A stretch of DNA of 36,960 bases, taken from contig NZ_JAOWCB010000045.1 of NCBI RefSeq assembly GCF_026420845.1, positions 1 to 36,960 of the forward strand, written 5' to 3'. Below, in pieces: positions 21,535 through 30,675 of the stretch. Source of the stretch: Streptomyces sp. PR69. Its GTDB lineage: Bacteria; Actinomycetota; Actinomycetes; Streptomycetales; Streptomycetaceae. How positions within the stretch are numbered: the stretch's first letter is position 1; each line of letters opens with the position of its first letter. Under the pieces are notes generated by a model, which worked only from the letters and a program-made list of their open reading frames with translations, was not told the DNA's origin and searched no databases. Both the position numbers and the translations under genes were made by a program.

Positions 21535-24044
21535 GCCGTGCCCTCCTCGGCCGTCGCGGCGAGCTGTGCGAGTGCCGCGGCGGCGTCGGCGGCCGCGGCG
21601 GGGGCCGGGGCGCCGGTCCAGGTGAGGTGGAGGCGGCCGTCGCGCAGGTGGCTGACGACGTACGGCGTCCGGGGGCGCGGTCCGAACGGGGCGGCCAGGT
21701 CGTGGTCGGCGGACCCGGCGTGCCGCAGTGGTCCCCCGGCGGCGGGCAGGCCGTCGAGGTCGCCCAGGTGGGCGATGCCGACCGGGACCGCTCCGGCGGG
21801 GGCGGTGACCGGGGTGCCGAGCGCGCTGCGGACCCGCTCCAGCGTCCGGGCGGCCCCGGTGCCCGCCTCGGCGCCGGTCACCGCGAACAGGCCCGCCGGG
21901 TGCGCGAGCGCGCCCGTGTGGTCGGTGACGGCGAGCAGGACGCCCGCAGCCCCGCAGGTCTCGGTGAGCGCGTGGACGACGGCGGCGGTCACCAGGGCGG
22001 CGACCGGGGCGCCGGCGGCGGCGAGGGCTGCGGTCCGGTCCGCTTCGAGCACGGTGCGGCGGACCGGATCGGGCGTGCCGTCCTGCTCCGTCGCGGGCGG
22101 GCTCCACAGCTCACCGTCGACCGGGACCGGGGCGGGCTCCGCCGCGGTCCGCGGGGCGGGGGCGGCGGGCAGCCCGGCCGACCCGCCGGCCGCGATCCGG
22201 CCGAGGGCGGTGCCCAGGTCGTCGAGGATCCGGCGCCATTCCCCGGTGCCGGCGGCCAGTTCGTGGGCGATCAGCAGCAGTTGGGGGGCGCCCTCGCGGC
22301 GTTCGGCGAAGGCGGCCGCGAACAGCGGGCCTTGCGCCACGTCCAGCCGGGCCCGCAGCCGCTCGGCAGCCACCCGCAGGGCCCCGGGGACCCGCGCCGG
22401 CTCGTACCGGGTCAGGTCGAGGGCGGCCACCGGTACCCCGCCGGTCAGCCCGGCCACCTCGCGCCGCCAGCCGCCGTCCGCGCGGCGGAACCGGGTGCGC
22501 AGCGCCTCATGCCGCTGCACCAGGGCGAGCACGGCCTTGCGGACCGTCTCCGCCGCGGTGCCCTCCGGCAGGTCGAGCAGCAGGGCGCGGGCCCGGCCGT
22601 CGGGGCCGGTGCCGTCCTGCTCCAGCAGCAGCCGCTGGGAGGGGGTGGGCCAGCTCGCGTCGGGCACGGCGGCGGCCGCCTGCGCCGCGCCGGTGTCCGG
22701 GACGAGCCGCTTGCCGGTCTCGGGGGCCGGGTCGGGCAGGGCCCGCCGGTCGATCGCGCCGTCGGCGCTCCGCGGGACCTCCGCGAGCTCGACCCAGTGT
22801 TCGGGCAGCAGGATCTCCGGCAGCCGGGCAGCCACCGCGGCCCGCGCCCGGTCCGGGGTCAGCCCGGTGCGGGGTACGTAGTACGCCGCCATGCGCCGGC
22901 CGAGCCGGCTGCGGTCGCCGGGGTCGGTGTAGCCGATCGTCGCCAGCATGGAGCGGACCCGTCCGGTGTTGACCGGGGTGCGCAGCTCGGCGTCGGCCTC
23001 GGCCCGGGCCAGGTGGCCCAGCCGGACCTCCCAGCGGGTCGGCGACTCGTAGTTGTGGTAGCCGCGCTCCAGGCGGTGCACGTACACGCCGACGTCGTTG
23101 ATCATGCAGTTGGAGCTGCAGAAGCCAGTGTCCTTCGGCGCCGCCCAGAGGGTCTCGGCCTCCGCCAGGAAGGCCCGGATCTCGTCCTTGGTGACGTTGG
23201 AGTACCGGTAGTAGTCGACCACCTCGACGCGGTCCAGTACCCGGTCGGAGAGGTCGGAGCCGACCTGGTGGTAGACCTTGCGGCCGACCTCCAGCTGCTG
23301 CTCGATGCGGGCCGGGTCGAACTCCCCGTTGCGGTAGAACCACAGCAGGCGCTCGTCGATGATCTGACCGCGGGACAGTCCGGTGACGATGCTCGGGATG
23401 CCCCGCTCGTGGGCGAGCCGGTGGCTGAGGTCGAGGAGCGAGCGGAAGCAGCCGTTGCAGACGCTCTTGTGCTGCTCCAGGCTGCGCAGGAAGACGCGGT
23501 TCTGGTCGGCCCGGGTCATCGTGAGGTGCTCGATGCCCAGGGACTTGGTGATCGTCTCGACGTTCTCCAGGGCGGTCCGGGAGATGAAGCCGTTGTCGAA
23601 GGTGAAGGTCATCACCCGCAGGCCCATGCGGACCAGCTGGTGCAGCACGTAGGTGCTGTCCTTGCCGCCGCTGAAGAGCAGCAGGGCGTCGTAGTCGGAC
23701 CCGGCCGCCTCCGCCCGCTCGCGCAGGATCCGGGTGAACTCGTCCACCTCTCCGAAGTAGGACAGGATCTCCGGGCCGTGCTCGGCGTACATCAGGCACA
23801 GGTCGCAGACGCCGTCCCGGTCCAGCCGGGTGCCGGGGTAGGCGACGTCCATGCCGCAGCGCACGCACCGCTCGGCGGGGACGGAGTCGACGGCGACGCC
23901 CTGGAAGACGACGGCGCAGTCGGCGATCCGGTCGTCGGCGAGCAGGGCGTCCTCGATCTGCCGTTCCAGGAGCCGGATGCCGTCGCGGTCCAGGGAGTCC
24001 GCCGGTTCGGGGGCGGCCGTCGCGTCGGAAGGGGTGGTGGTCAC
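21531..24044 (-). CDS. PP-loop ATPase embedded in an A-domain C-subdomain remnant, fused to a degenerate C domain
   Basis: This 837-residue protein has an unusual mosaic. Residues 20-48 (IRLLERQIEDALL...) resemble the segment just after A8 of an adenylation domain. Residues 383-437 (MAAYYVP, LPEILLPEHW, ADGAIDRRALP) resemble A9-A10, though the A10 Lys is absent. Between them lies a PP-loop ATPase: C60-x2-C63, C80-x2-C83, SGGKDS at 125-130, C196-x2-C199 and C309-x3-C313. The CxxC...GVCxxC...SGGKDS layout recalls N-acetyl-sugar amidotransferases (WbpG/PseA type) and other AANH enzymes that adenylate a carbonyl for N or S transfer. Residues 465-837 look like a shrunken C domain with HELAAGT where HHxxxDG is expected, so it is probably non-catalytic. 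GTG 24044 follows the A-PCP stop by one base. An amidine or thioamide product is inference. Confidence 0.88.
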   Translation of the reverse strand: MTTTPSDATAAPEPADSLDRDGIRLLERQIEDALLADDRIADCAVVFQGVAVDSVPAERCVRCGMDVAYPGTRLDRDGVCDLCLMYAEHGPEILSYFGEVDEFTRILRERAEAAGSDYDALLLFSGGKDSTYVLHQLVRMGLRVMTFTFDNGFISRTALENVETITKSLGIEHLTMTRADQNRVFLRSLEQHKSVCNGCFRSLLDLSHRLAHERGIPSIVTGLSRGQIIDERLLWFYRNGEFDPARIEQQLEVGRKVYHQVGSDLSDRVLDRVEVVDYYRYSNVTKDEIRAFLAEAETLWAAPKDTGFCSSNCMINDVGVYVHRLERGYHNYESPTRWEVRLGHLARAEADAELRTPVNTGRVRSMLATIGYTDPGDRSRLGRRMAAYYVPRTGLTPDRARAAVAARLPEILLPEHWVELAEVPRSADGAIDRRALPDPAPETGKRLVPDTGAAQAAAAVPDASWPTPSQRLLLEQDGTGPDGRARALLLDLPEGTAAETVRKAVLALVQRHEALRTRFRRADGGWRREVAGLTGGVPVAALDLTRYEPARVPGALRVAAERLRARLDVAQGPLFAAAFAERREGAPQLLLIAHELAAGTGEWRRILDDLGTALGRIAAGGSAGLPAAPAPRTAAEPAPVPVDGELWSPPATEQDGTPDPVRRTVLEADRTAALAAAGAPVAALVTAAVVHALTETCGAAGVLLAVTDHTGALAHPAGLFAVTGAEAGTGAARTLERVRSALGTPVTAPAGAVPVGIAHLGDLDGLPAAGGPLRHAGSADHDLAAPFGPRPRTPYVVSHLRDGRLHLTWTGAPAPAAAADAAAALAQLAATAEEGTA

Positions 24045-24045
24045 G

Positions 24046-25935
24046 TCAGTTGCCGCCGTTCTGGGCCAGCAGGCGCTCGGCCTCGGCCTCGTCGAGGCCG
24101 TCGAGGTCGGCGAGCAGGTCGTCCAGGTCGGAGCCGGCCGCGAGGAGGGCCGCCTCGATCTCCGCCGCCAGGCCCTCGATGGTCGGGGCGGCCAGGAACT
24201 TCTGGAGGTGGACGTCCACCCCGAACTCGGTGGTGACCGCGGCGATCAGCCGCATGACCAGCAGCGAGTGGCCGCCGATGTGGAAGAAGTCGTGGGTGAC
24301 GCCCGGCTTGTCCACCGGTAGCAGCTTCGCCCAGATGCCGGCGAGGGTCTCCTCGGTGGCGGTGCGCGGGGCGACGTAGTCCTGCTCCGCCTGCTGCCGC
24401 GGCGGCAGCGGCACCGGCAGGGCCCGGCGGTCGACCTTGCCGCTGATGGTGCGCGGCAGCCGCTCCATCGGGACGAACACCCGCGGCAGGTGGGCGTCGG
24501 GCACCCGCGGCGCGAGGTGCGCCCGCAGGTCCGCCGCCTCGACGGGCTGGACGGACTCCATGAAGGCGCACAGGTACGCCGGGTTGCCCTCGTCGTCGGA
24601 GACCGCGGTGACCGCGGCGTCCCGCACCGCGTGGTAGGCGCGCAGCAGGTGCTCGATCTCGCCGAGCTCGACGCGGACGCCGCCCAGCTTGATCTGCTGG
24701 TCCCGCCGGCCGACGTACTCCAGGCTGCCGTCCGGCAGGGCCCGCGCGAAGTCGCCGGTGCGGTAGACGAAGTCCTCCGGGTCGTCGCCGAGCGGGTTGG
24801 GCACGAAGGAGGCGCGGGTGGCGTCGGGCTGGTGGAAGTAGCCCAGCGACATGTACGGCGTGCGGATGTGGATCTCGCCCACGGTGCCGGGCGGGCACGG
24901 CTGGTTGCGGCCGTCGAGCAGCACCACCCGGGCCCCGGGCATGGCCTTGCCGATCGGCACGGTGGACCGCTCGGTGTCCGCGGGGGTGATGAAGTGGAAC
25001 ATCTTCGTCATGGTGGTCTCGCTGGGGCCGTACAGGTTGAGCAGGGCGATCCGCTCCCCGTACCGGTCGAACCACGTGGCGGCGTCGCTCGGCGCCACCG
25101 GCTCCCCGGCCAGCGCGACGCAGCGCAGCTCGGCCAGTTCCGGACCGCCGGCCGCCAGCGAGGGCAGCATGCCGCGCCACACGGTGGGCACGGTGTGCAC
25201 GAGGTTGATCCGCTCCTCGTCGATCCACCGGGCCAGCGCCGGCCCGTCCAGGGTGAGTCCGGCGGGCGGGACGCAGACCGTGCCGCCGGTGATCAGCGGC
25301 ACGAACAGGTCGCGCAGGATCGCGTCGAAGCCCGGGGAGGCCAGCTGGCCCACCCGCGCGCCGGGGCCGATGCCCAGCAGCTCGGTCTCCCAGCGGACGA
25401 AGTGGTCGATGCCCTGCATCCGGCCCACGATCGCCTTGGGCTGCCCGGTGGAGCCCGAGGTGAAGAAGATGTACGCGGCGTCGTCGGGGTCCGGCTGGTG
25501 GATCCGCTGCGGGGCCGCGCCGGTGGGCTCGGCGGTCAGGTCCAGCGGGACCCGCCGGGCGAGCGGCAGGGCCGACTCCAGGATCTCCTCCGCGCGCCCG
25601 GCGGCCGAGGCACCGACGATCACCCACTCGGGGGCGGTGACCGTCAGCATGGTGCGCAGCCGCAGCGGCGGGGCCGTCAGGTCCACGGGCACGAACACGC
25701 CGCCCGCCTTCAGGACGGCCAGGACCGACACGACGAGCTCGCGCCGGTCCTCGGCCAGGATCGGCACCACGCAGCCGGCGCCCGCGCCGGAAGCCCGTAT
25801 GGCGACGGCGAGTTCGTCCGAACGGGCGGCGAGCTCCGCGTAGGTCAGCCGGCCCTGTGGGCACTCGACCGCGACGTGGTCGGCGAAGCGCTGGGCGGCC
25901 TGCTGTACGAGACCGTGGACTGCTTGGAAGGCCAT
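24046..25935 (-). CDS. Stand-alone A-PCP didomain
   Basis: This 629-residue protein has an adenylation domain (FFTSGSTGQPK near 165, NLYGPSETT near 305, YRTGD near 395, ISGKVDRRALP near 510) followed by a PCP (IGGHSLL near 565). There is no C domain, so it must work with the stand-alone C proteins encoded upstream or with the following PP-loop/C-like protein. Specificity positions read as D-A-R-H-A-A-L-M-T-K, which I cannot assign; Arg239 is shared with the A domain at 2072-5563. The tail LDDLLADLDGLDEAEAERLL is acidic and could be a docking peptide. ATG 25935 is chosen because GGAGGAAG lies 5 nt upstream; ATG 25950 lies further upstream without a comparable site. It begins 46 nt after the asparagine synthetase-like stop. 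Confidence 0.92.
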   Translation of the reverse strand: MAFQAVHGLVQQAAQRFADHVAVECPQGRLTYAELAARSDELAVAIRASGAGAGCVVPILAEDRRELVVSVLAVLKAGGVFVPVDLTAPPLRLRTMLTVTAPEWVIVGASAAGRAEEILESALPLARRVPLDLTAEPTGAAPQRIHQPDPDDAAYIFFTSGSTGQPKAIVGRMQGIDHFVRWETELLGIGPGARVGQLASPGFDAILRDLFVPLITGGTVCVPPAGLTLDGPALARWIDEERINLVHTVPTVWRGMLPSLAAGGPELAELRCVALAGEPVAPSDAATWFDRYGERIALLNLYGPSETTMTKMFHFITPADTERSTVPIGKAMPGARVVLLDGRNQPCPPGTVGEIHIRTPYMSLGYFHQPDATRASFVPNPLGDDPEDFVYRTGDFARALPDGSLEYVGRRDQQIKLGGVRVELGEIEHLLRAYHAVRDAAVTAVSDDEGNPAYLCAFMESVQPVEAADLRAHLAPRVPDAHLPRVFVPMERLPRTISGKVDRRALPVPLPPRQQAEQDYVAPRTATEETLAGIWAKLLPVDKPGVTHDFFHIGGHSLLVMRLIAAVTTEFGVDVHLQKFLAAPTIEGLAAEIEAALLAAGSDLDDLLADLDGLDEAEAERLLAQNGGN

Positions 25936-25940
25936 GCGAG

Positions 25941-25948
25941 CTTCCTCC
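25941..25948 (-). promoter_or_regulatory. Ribosome binding site deciding the A-PCP start
   Basis: GGAGGAAG on the minus strand lies 5 nt before ATG 25935, in the 46-nt gap after the asparagine synthetase-like gene. It rules against the upstream ATG at 25950. Confidence 0.6.
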
Positions 25949-25981
25949 ATCAGACGGGGGGCCGGCGGCCGCCCCAGTGGT

Positions 25982-27841
25982 TCAGGCGTCGGGAAGGGAA
26001 AAGGTGTCGAGCAGCACACCGAAGGTGAGGACGATCAGCAGCAGGTCGTCACCGAGGTGCGGATGGACCTCGTAACCGGGCTGCCGGTACTGCTCCTTGA
26101 GGTGCTCGACCACGTCGGGATCGAAGTAGCCCTGCCGCTTGATCCGGTCGTACGAGAGCAGGTCCTCGACCCACTCGATCCGCGCCCGCAGCAGTGCGGG
26201 GCTGCCCTGGGCCCGGAACCCGAACTTCTCCCGGTGGACGATCTCCTCCGGCACCAACCCCCGGGCGGCCTCCTTGAGCACGTACTTCTCAGTGCTCGCC
26301 GTCACCTTCAGGCGGGGCGGGACGGTCGTCGCGAAGCGGACCAGGTCGGGGTCGAGGAACGGGTACCGGGCCTCCACCGAGTTGGCCAGCGCCATGCGGT
26401 CCCCGTGGTCGGAGAGCAGGTGGTCGGAGAGCCGGAGCTTGAAGTCGAGGTACGAGCGCTGGTGCACCGGGTGGCGGCCGCGTAGCATCTCCGGGTCGAC
26501 GACGGGCCCGGCGAGGCAGTCGAACTCGGCGTGGGCGTCCCGCAGGTCCGCGGCGTAAAGGTCGAGCTTGGACTCGCGCCAGGCGTGGTAGTCGCGTTCG
26601 TAGAAGACGTGCGGATCACCCCAGATGGTGCGGCGCAGGTCCTCCTCGAAGGGGTCGCCGCCGGCGGTGCGGCGGCCACCGAGGTCGAAGCGGTAGCCGA
26701 GGTAGCCGGCGAAGAGCTCGTCGGCGCCCTCCCCGGTGAGGATCACCCGGGTGCCGGTGTCCCGCACCGCCGCCGACAGCGCCATGGAGCAGGTGTTGTA
26801 CGTCTCCTTGACCGCGCATTCGGCGTGGCCGACCATCCGGCGCAGCCCGGCCGCGATGTCTCCGGGGCGGAACTCCGTATCGGTGTGCAGCGATCCGAGG
26901 TGCCGGGCCATCAGGCGCTGGTGGCGGGACTCGTCGATGTCCCGGTCGGGGAAGGTGATGGAGAACGACCGGGGCACCGTCCCCTCGGTGTTGCGGTGCA
27001 CCAGCGCGCCGATGAGGGAGGAGTCGAGTCCGCCGCTGAGGTAGTAGCCGACGGGCACGTCCGCCTGGAGCCGCCGGCGCACCGACTGCTCCAGCAGTTC
27101 GCGGACGGTGTCCACGTAGTACCCGTCGGGGTGCTCGGCAGGCTCCCCGGGCAGGTCCACGGGATAGTCCAGGTCCCAGTACTTCTCCGTGCGGACCGCC
27201 CCGTCCTCCACCAGCAGGAAGTGGCCGTTCTCCAGGCTGCTGACGCCCTGGAACAGGGTGCGCGCACCGACGGTGCCGGGGAAGGTCAGCACCTGGTCGA
27301 GGCCGGTCAGGTCGGCCCGCCGGGGCACCGCCGGGTGCGCCAGCACGGCCTTGATCTCGGACCCGAAGACGAAGCGGCCACCGGCGACCGCGTAGTACAG
27401 AGGCAGGATGCCCATGTGGTCGCGGGCCAGGAAGAGCCGGCGCCGCCGGGTGTCGTGGACGGCGAACGCGAACTGGCCGTTGAGCCGCTCCAGCAGGCCC
27501 GTGCCGTACTCCTCGTAGAGGTGGACGATCACCTCCACGTCGGTGCGGGTGCGGAAGCGGTGGCCCTTGGCCTCCAGCTCGGCCCGCAGTTCGCGGTGGT
27601 TGAAGATCTCGCCGTTGCACACCATCGAGACGGCGCCGTCCTCGTTGGTGATCGGCTGGTCCCCGTCCTCCAGGCCGACGATGCTGAGCCGGCGGAAGCC
27701 CAGGGCCACCCCGTCGCGCACCAGCCGGCCACCGGAGTCCGGGCCGCGGTGCAGCAGGGTCGCGGTCATCCGGTCGAGCACCTCGTCGGCCTCCGTGAGG
27801 CCGCTGCCCGCCAGGTCCGCGTATCCGGTGACGCCGCACAT
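25982..27841 (-). CDS. Asparagine synthetase (glutamine-hydrolysing)-like amidotransferase
   Basis: The 619-residue protein has the full class II layout. Cys2 (MCGVTGY) is the N-terminal nucleophile exposed after Met removal. RGPDSGG, NGEIFNHREL and DHMGILPLYY belong to the glutaminase half. The ATP-pyrophosphatase half has SGGLDSS near residue 268 and TGEGADELFAGY near 370. Nothing essential is visibly missing. Such enzymes move glutamine-derived ammonia through a tunnel to an adenylated carboxylate. In this operon it could amidate a pathway acid, make an Asn-type precursor, or supply ammonia for the PP-loop protein two genes downstream. ATG 27841 lies one base after the preceding stop (TGAGATG). 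An upstream in-frame start would displace the catalytic Cys from position 2. Confidence 0.93.
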   Translation of the reverse strand: MCGVTGYADLAGSGLTEADEVLDRMTATLLHRGPDSGGRLVRDGVALGFRRLSIVGLEDGDQPITNEDGAVSMVCNGEIFNHRELRAELEAKGHRFRTRTDVEVIVHLYEEYGTGLLERLNGQFAFAVHDTRRRRLFLARDHMGILPLYYAVAGGRFVFGSEIKAVLAHPAVPRRADLTGLDQVLTFPGTVGARTLFQGVSSLENGHFLLVEDGAVRTEKYWDLDYPVDLPGEPAEHPDGYYVDTVRELLEQSVRRRLQADVPVGYYLSGGLDSSLIGALVHRNTEGTVPRSFSITFPDRDIDESRHQRLMARHLGSLHTDTEFRPGDIAAGLRRMVGHAECAVKETYNTCSMALSAAVRDTGTRVILTGEGADELFAGYLGYRFDLGGRRTAGGDPFEEDLRRTIWGDPHVFYERDYHAWRESKLDLYAADLRDAHAEFDCLAGPVVDPEMLRGRHPVHQRSYLDFKLRLSDHLLSDHGDRMALANSVEARYPFLDPDLVRFATTVPPRLKVTASTEKYVLKEAARGLVPEEIVHREKFGFRAQGSPALLRARIEWVEDLLSYDRIKRQGYFDPDVVEHLKEQYRQPGYEVHPHLGDDLLLIVLTFGVLLDTFSLPDA

Positions 27842-27842
27842 C

Positions 27843-29303
27843 TCAGTACCCCCCGAGGTCGTCGTTGAAGCCCGCGGCCGCGGCCGCGGCCGCCGCGGCA
27901 CCGGCGCCGTCCGCCTCCGCGGGGCCCAGGTCGAGCGCGGAGACCGGGCGGTCGGGATCGGCGCACGCGTCGGCGAGCAGCGCCAGGTACTGGCGTGCGG
28001 TCCGCTCGATGGTGGACCGGTCGAACAGGCGGGTGCTGTACTCCAGTTGACCGCGCATCTCGTCCTCGAACTCGAACAGGTCGAAACGCAGGTCGAAGAT
28101 CGAGGTGGTGCGCACGTCGTCCAGCCGGGTCATCACCACGCCCGGCAGCTCGGCCCGGCGGCGGCGCGGCGGGATGTTCTGCAGGATGAACATCACCTGG
28201 AACAGCGGATTGCGGCTCGCCGCGCGCTCCGGGCGCACCGCCTCCACCAGGGAGCGGAACGGCAGGTCCCGGTGGACGAAACCCTTCAGGGCGGTGGTGC
28301 GGGTGCGGCCCAGCAGCTCGCGGAAGGTGGGGTCGCCCCCGACGTCGCCGCGCATGACCAGGGTGTCCGCGAAGTAGCCGACCAGCGGCCCCCACTGGGG
28401 CTTGTCCCGGTTGCCCACCGGGGTGCCCACCAGCAGGTCCTGCTGCCCGGACAGCCGGGACAGCAGCGCCGTGAACCCGGCCAGCGTGACCATGAACATG
28501 CTGGCGCGGGAGGACCTGGCGAGCTCGCCCAGGGCGGCGCGCAGCTTGTCGGGCACCGGGAACACGTACCGGTCGCCGCTGAAGTCCGCACCGTCTGAGC
28601 GGGGGCGGTCGGTGGGCAGGTCCAAGGCGGCCGGGGCGCCGGCCAGCTGCCGGGTCCAGTAGTCGAGCAGCGCCCGGCCGCGTGGGCCGGCGAGCCGTTC
28701 GCGCTGCTCACGGGCGTAGTCGGTGAACTGGACGGACAGTTCGGGCAGCGCCACCTGCACGCCGGTGACCTCGCCCGCGTACAGGTCCGCGACCTCCTGG
28801 AGAAGCACCTGCACCGACCAGCCGTCGGAGACGATGTGGTGAATGACGAGCGCCATCACGTGCCGCTCGGCGCCGGTGCGCACCACCTCCACCCGGAACA
28901 GCGGCGGCCGCCCCAGGTCGAAGGGGCGGTGCGCGGCCTCGGTGACCATCCGGTCGGCGGCCTCGCGGCGGTCCGGCTCGGGCAGCCCGGTGAGGTCGGT
29001 GACGGTGAGCGGCACCTCGACCTCACCGGCCACCCGCTGGTGGGGGACGCCGTCGACGGCGACGACGCAGGCCCGCAGCATCTGCTGGCGGCCGACGACG
29101 GCGGCCAGGGCCCGGCGCAGCGCCTCGACGTCCAGCGGACCGTCCAGCTGCCACAGCATGGTGGAGTTGTAGGCGGCGTTGCCCGGGTCGAGCCGGTCGA
29201 GCAGCCACAGCTGTTCCTGGGTGACCGACAGCGGGGCGAGCCCGTCCTGCGTCTCGCGGGCGGTGTCCGGGCGGTTCCCGGCGGGCGTGGGATTATGCGG
29301 CAC
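27843..29303 (-). CDS. Stand-alone condensation domain protein
   Basis: The 486-residue protein is essentially one NRPS C domain: LSVTQEQLWLLDRL near 28, HHIVSDGWS near 153 (catalytic His present), YFADTLVMRGD near 320 and NPLFQVMFILQN near 385. No A or PCP is fused. Stand-alone C domains act between separately encoded carrier proteins. The C-terminus has a run of nine alanines followed by GFNDDLGGY, which looks like a flexible tail. It starts at GTG 29303 inside the end of the previous C-domain gene (11-nt overlap) and stops one base before the amidotransferase ATG. Its partners are probably the lone PCP (31906-32226) and the A-PCP (24046-25935). Confidence 0.92.
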   Translation of the reverse strand: MPHNPTPAGNRPDTARETQDGLAPLSVTQEQLWLLDRLDPGNAAYNSTMLWQLDGPLDVEALRRALAAVVGRQQMLRACVVAVDGVPHQRVAGEVEVPLTVTDLTGLPEPDRREAADRMVTEAAHRPFDLGRPPLFRVEVVRTGAERHVMALVIHHIVSDGWSVQVLLQEVADLYAGEVTGVQVALPELSVQFTDYAREQRERLAGPRGRALLDYWTRQLAGAPAALDLPTDRPRSDGADFSGDRYVFPVPDKLRAALGELARSSRASMFMVTLAGFTALLSRLSGQQDLLVGTPVGNRDKPQWGPLVGYFADTLVMRGDVGGDPTFRELLGRTRTTALKGFVHRDLPFRSLVEAVRPERAASRNPLFQVMFILQNIPPRRRRAELPGVVMTRLDDVRTTSIFDLRFDLFEFEDEMRGQLEYSTRLFDRSTIERTARQYLALLADACADPDRPVSALDLGPAEADGAGAAAAAAAAAGFNDDLGGY

Positions 29304-30675
29304 GGTGCACCCCTGTGGTCGCCATGAGCGTGGCCAGCGGGATCCCGGGGTCTTCCGCGACGGCGGCGAGGACGGCGGTGAGCTCCGCCAGCAGCGACGT
29401 CGCGTCCTCGTCGGAACAGCGGGTGCGACGGTGGCTGAGCAGCGCCCGCAGGTCGTCGTCCTCCTCGTAGAAGACGAGGTCGATGTCGTAGAGGGTGCCG
29501 GGATCGTGGTTGAGGATCCGGGCGGTCAGCCCGGGGAAGGCCGGCGGCACCTCGGGGGTGCTCTGGTGCGAGAACAGCACGTTGACCGGGGAGCGGAAAC
29601 CTCCCCCACGGCGCGGGCCGAGCTGCTCGACCACCCGCTCGAAAGGCAGCTCGCGATGTGCGTAGGCGCCGAGCGCGCCCCGGCGGACGTCGCGGAGCAG
29701 GTCCCGGAAGGCCGCGCCGGGGTCCACCTCGGTACGGATGACCAGCAGGTTGACGAAGAAGCCGACCGCGGAGGCGAACTCGGGGCGGCTGCGCACGGCC
29801 GCGCGGGTACCGACCGCGATGTCGGTGGCCCCCGACCGGCGGTGCAGCACCACGGCGAAGGCCGCCAGCAGCAGCATGAACGGGGTCACCCGCTCGCCCT
29901 GGCAGACGTCCTTCAGTCGGTCGTGGACGGTGCGCGGCACCGTGGCCCACCGGGTGGCCACGGCGTCCGCGGCCGTACCGGCGGAGAGGGCCCGCACCCC
30001 GGTGGGCGCGGAGGCCGGGCCGGGCAGCGGCACCGGCCGCAGACCGGCCAGCCGCTCCGTCCAGTACGCCAGCTGGCGCCGGTGGCCGGGACCTTCGCTC
30101 CACTCGCGCTGCCAGCGCACGAAGTCGGGGAACTGGGCGGCGGGCTCCTCCAGGTCCGCCGGGACGCCGTCGCGTTCGGCCCCGTACAGCACCGCGAGCT
30201 CGGGCAGCAGGACGTTCCACCAGGACCAGGCGTCCGACACCAGGTGGTGCAGGGTGAGCCGCAGGACGTGCTCCTCGGGACCGAGCGCGACCACGAGGGC
30301 CCGCAGCACGGGCCCGCGGGCCAGGTCGAAGGGGGCGGCCTGGTCGGCGGCGAGCAGCGACGCGAGACCGCTCTCGCGCTCGGCCGCGGGGAGCCCGCGG
30401 AGGTCCGTCACGGGCATCTCGACGCCGCACCCGGCGGAGATCTCCTGCACCGGGCTGCCGTCGACCAGCGGGAAGGTGGTGCGCAGCGCCGCGTGCCGGC
30501 TGCGCAGCCGTTCCAGGGCGCGCTGGAGGGCGGGTACGTCGAGCGGGCCGGTGAGGTGGAACGTCATCGGGTCGGTGTAGACGGCCGAGCCCGACATGCG
30601 TTCCAGGAACCACATGCCCAACTGGCCCGGGGTGAGCGGATGGCGTTCGCCGCAGGCGGCGGGAGCGACCGTCAC
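29293..30675 (-). CDS. Stand-alone condensation domain protein
   Basis: The 460-residue protein is a single C domain: LTPGQLGMWFLERM near 14, RHAALRTTF near 60, HHLVSDAWS near 141 and FFVNLLVIRTE near 308. The catalytic His is present; the Gly after Asp is Ala. Start GTG 30675 overlaps the desaturase stop as GTGA and is in the correct place for an N-terminus a few residues before the first C motif. Upstream in-frame codons lie inside the desaturase gene. With the next gene it forms an unusual tandem of two separate C proteins, implying two in-trans condensations or one condensation plus one other reaction (epimerisation-like, cyclisation, ester formation). Confidence 0.9.
   Translation of the reverse strand: MTVAPAACGERHPLTPGQLGMWFLERMSGSAVYTDPMTFHLTGPLDVPALQRALERLRSRHAALRTTFPLVDGSPVQEISAGCGVEMPVTDLRGLPAAERESGLASLLAADQAAPFDLARGPVLRALVVALGPEEHVLRLTLHHLVSDAWSWWNVLLPELAVLYGAERDGVPADLEEPAAQFPDFVRWQREWSEGPGHRRQLAYWTERLAGLRPVPLPGPASAPTGVRALSAGTAADAVATRWATVPRTVHDRLKDVCQGERVTPFMLLLAAFAVVLHRRSGATDIAVGTRAAVRSRPEFASAVGFFVNLLVIRTEVDPGAAFRDLLRDVRRGALGAYAHRELPFERVVEQLGPRRGGGFRSPVNVLFSHQSTPEVPPAFPGLTARILNHDPGTLYDIDLVFYEEDDDLRALLSHRRTRCSDEDATSLLAELTAVLAAVAEDPGIPLATLMATTGVHRAA

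Noticed and set aside
21535..22107. Extended N-terminus of the C-A-PCP-Re protein
   Set aside because: The extra residues are low-complexity Arg/Gly/Pro in the wrong frame of the PP-loop gene; ATG 21534 gives an ATGA overlap and a normal C-domain start.
27839..27901. Longer N-terminus for the asparagine-synthetase-like protein
   Set aside because: It would bury the catalytic Cys that must be residue 2, and the extension is Arg/Pro-rich and lies within the preceding gene.
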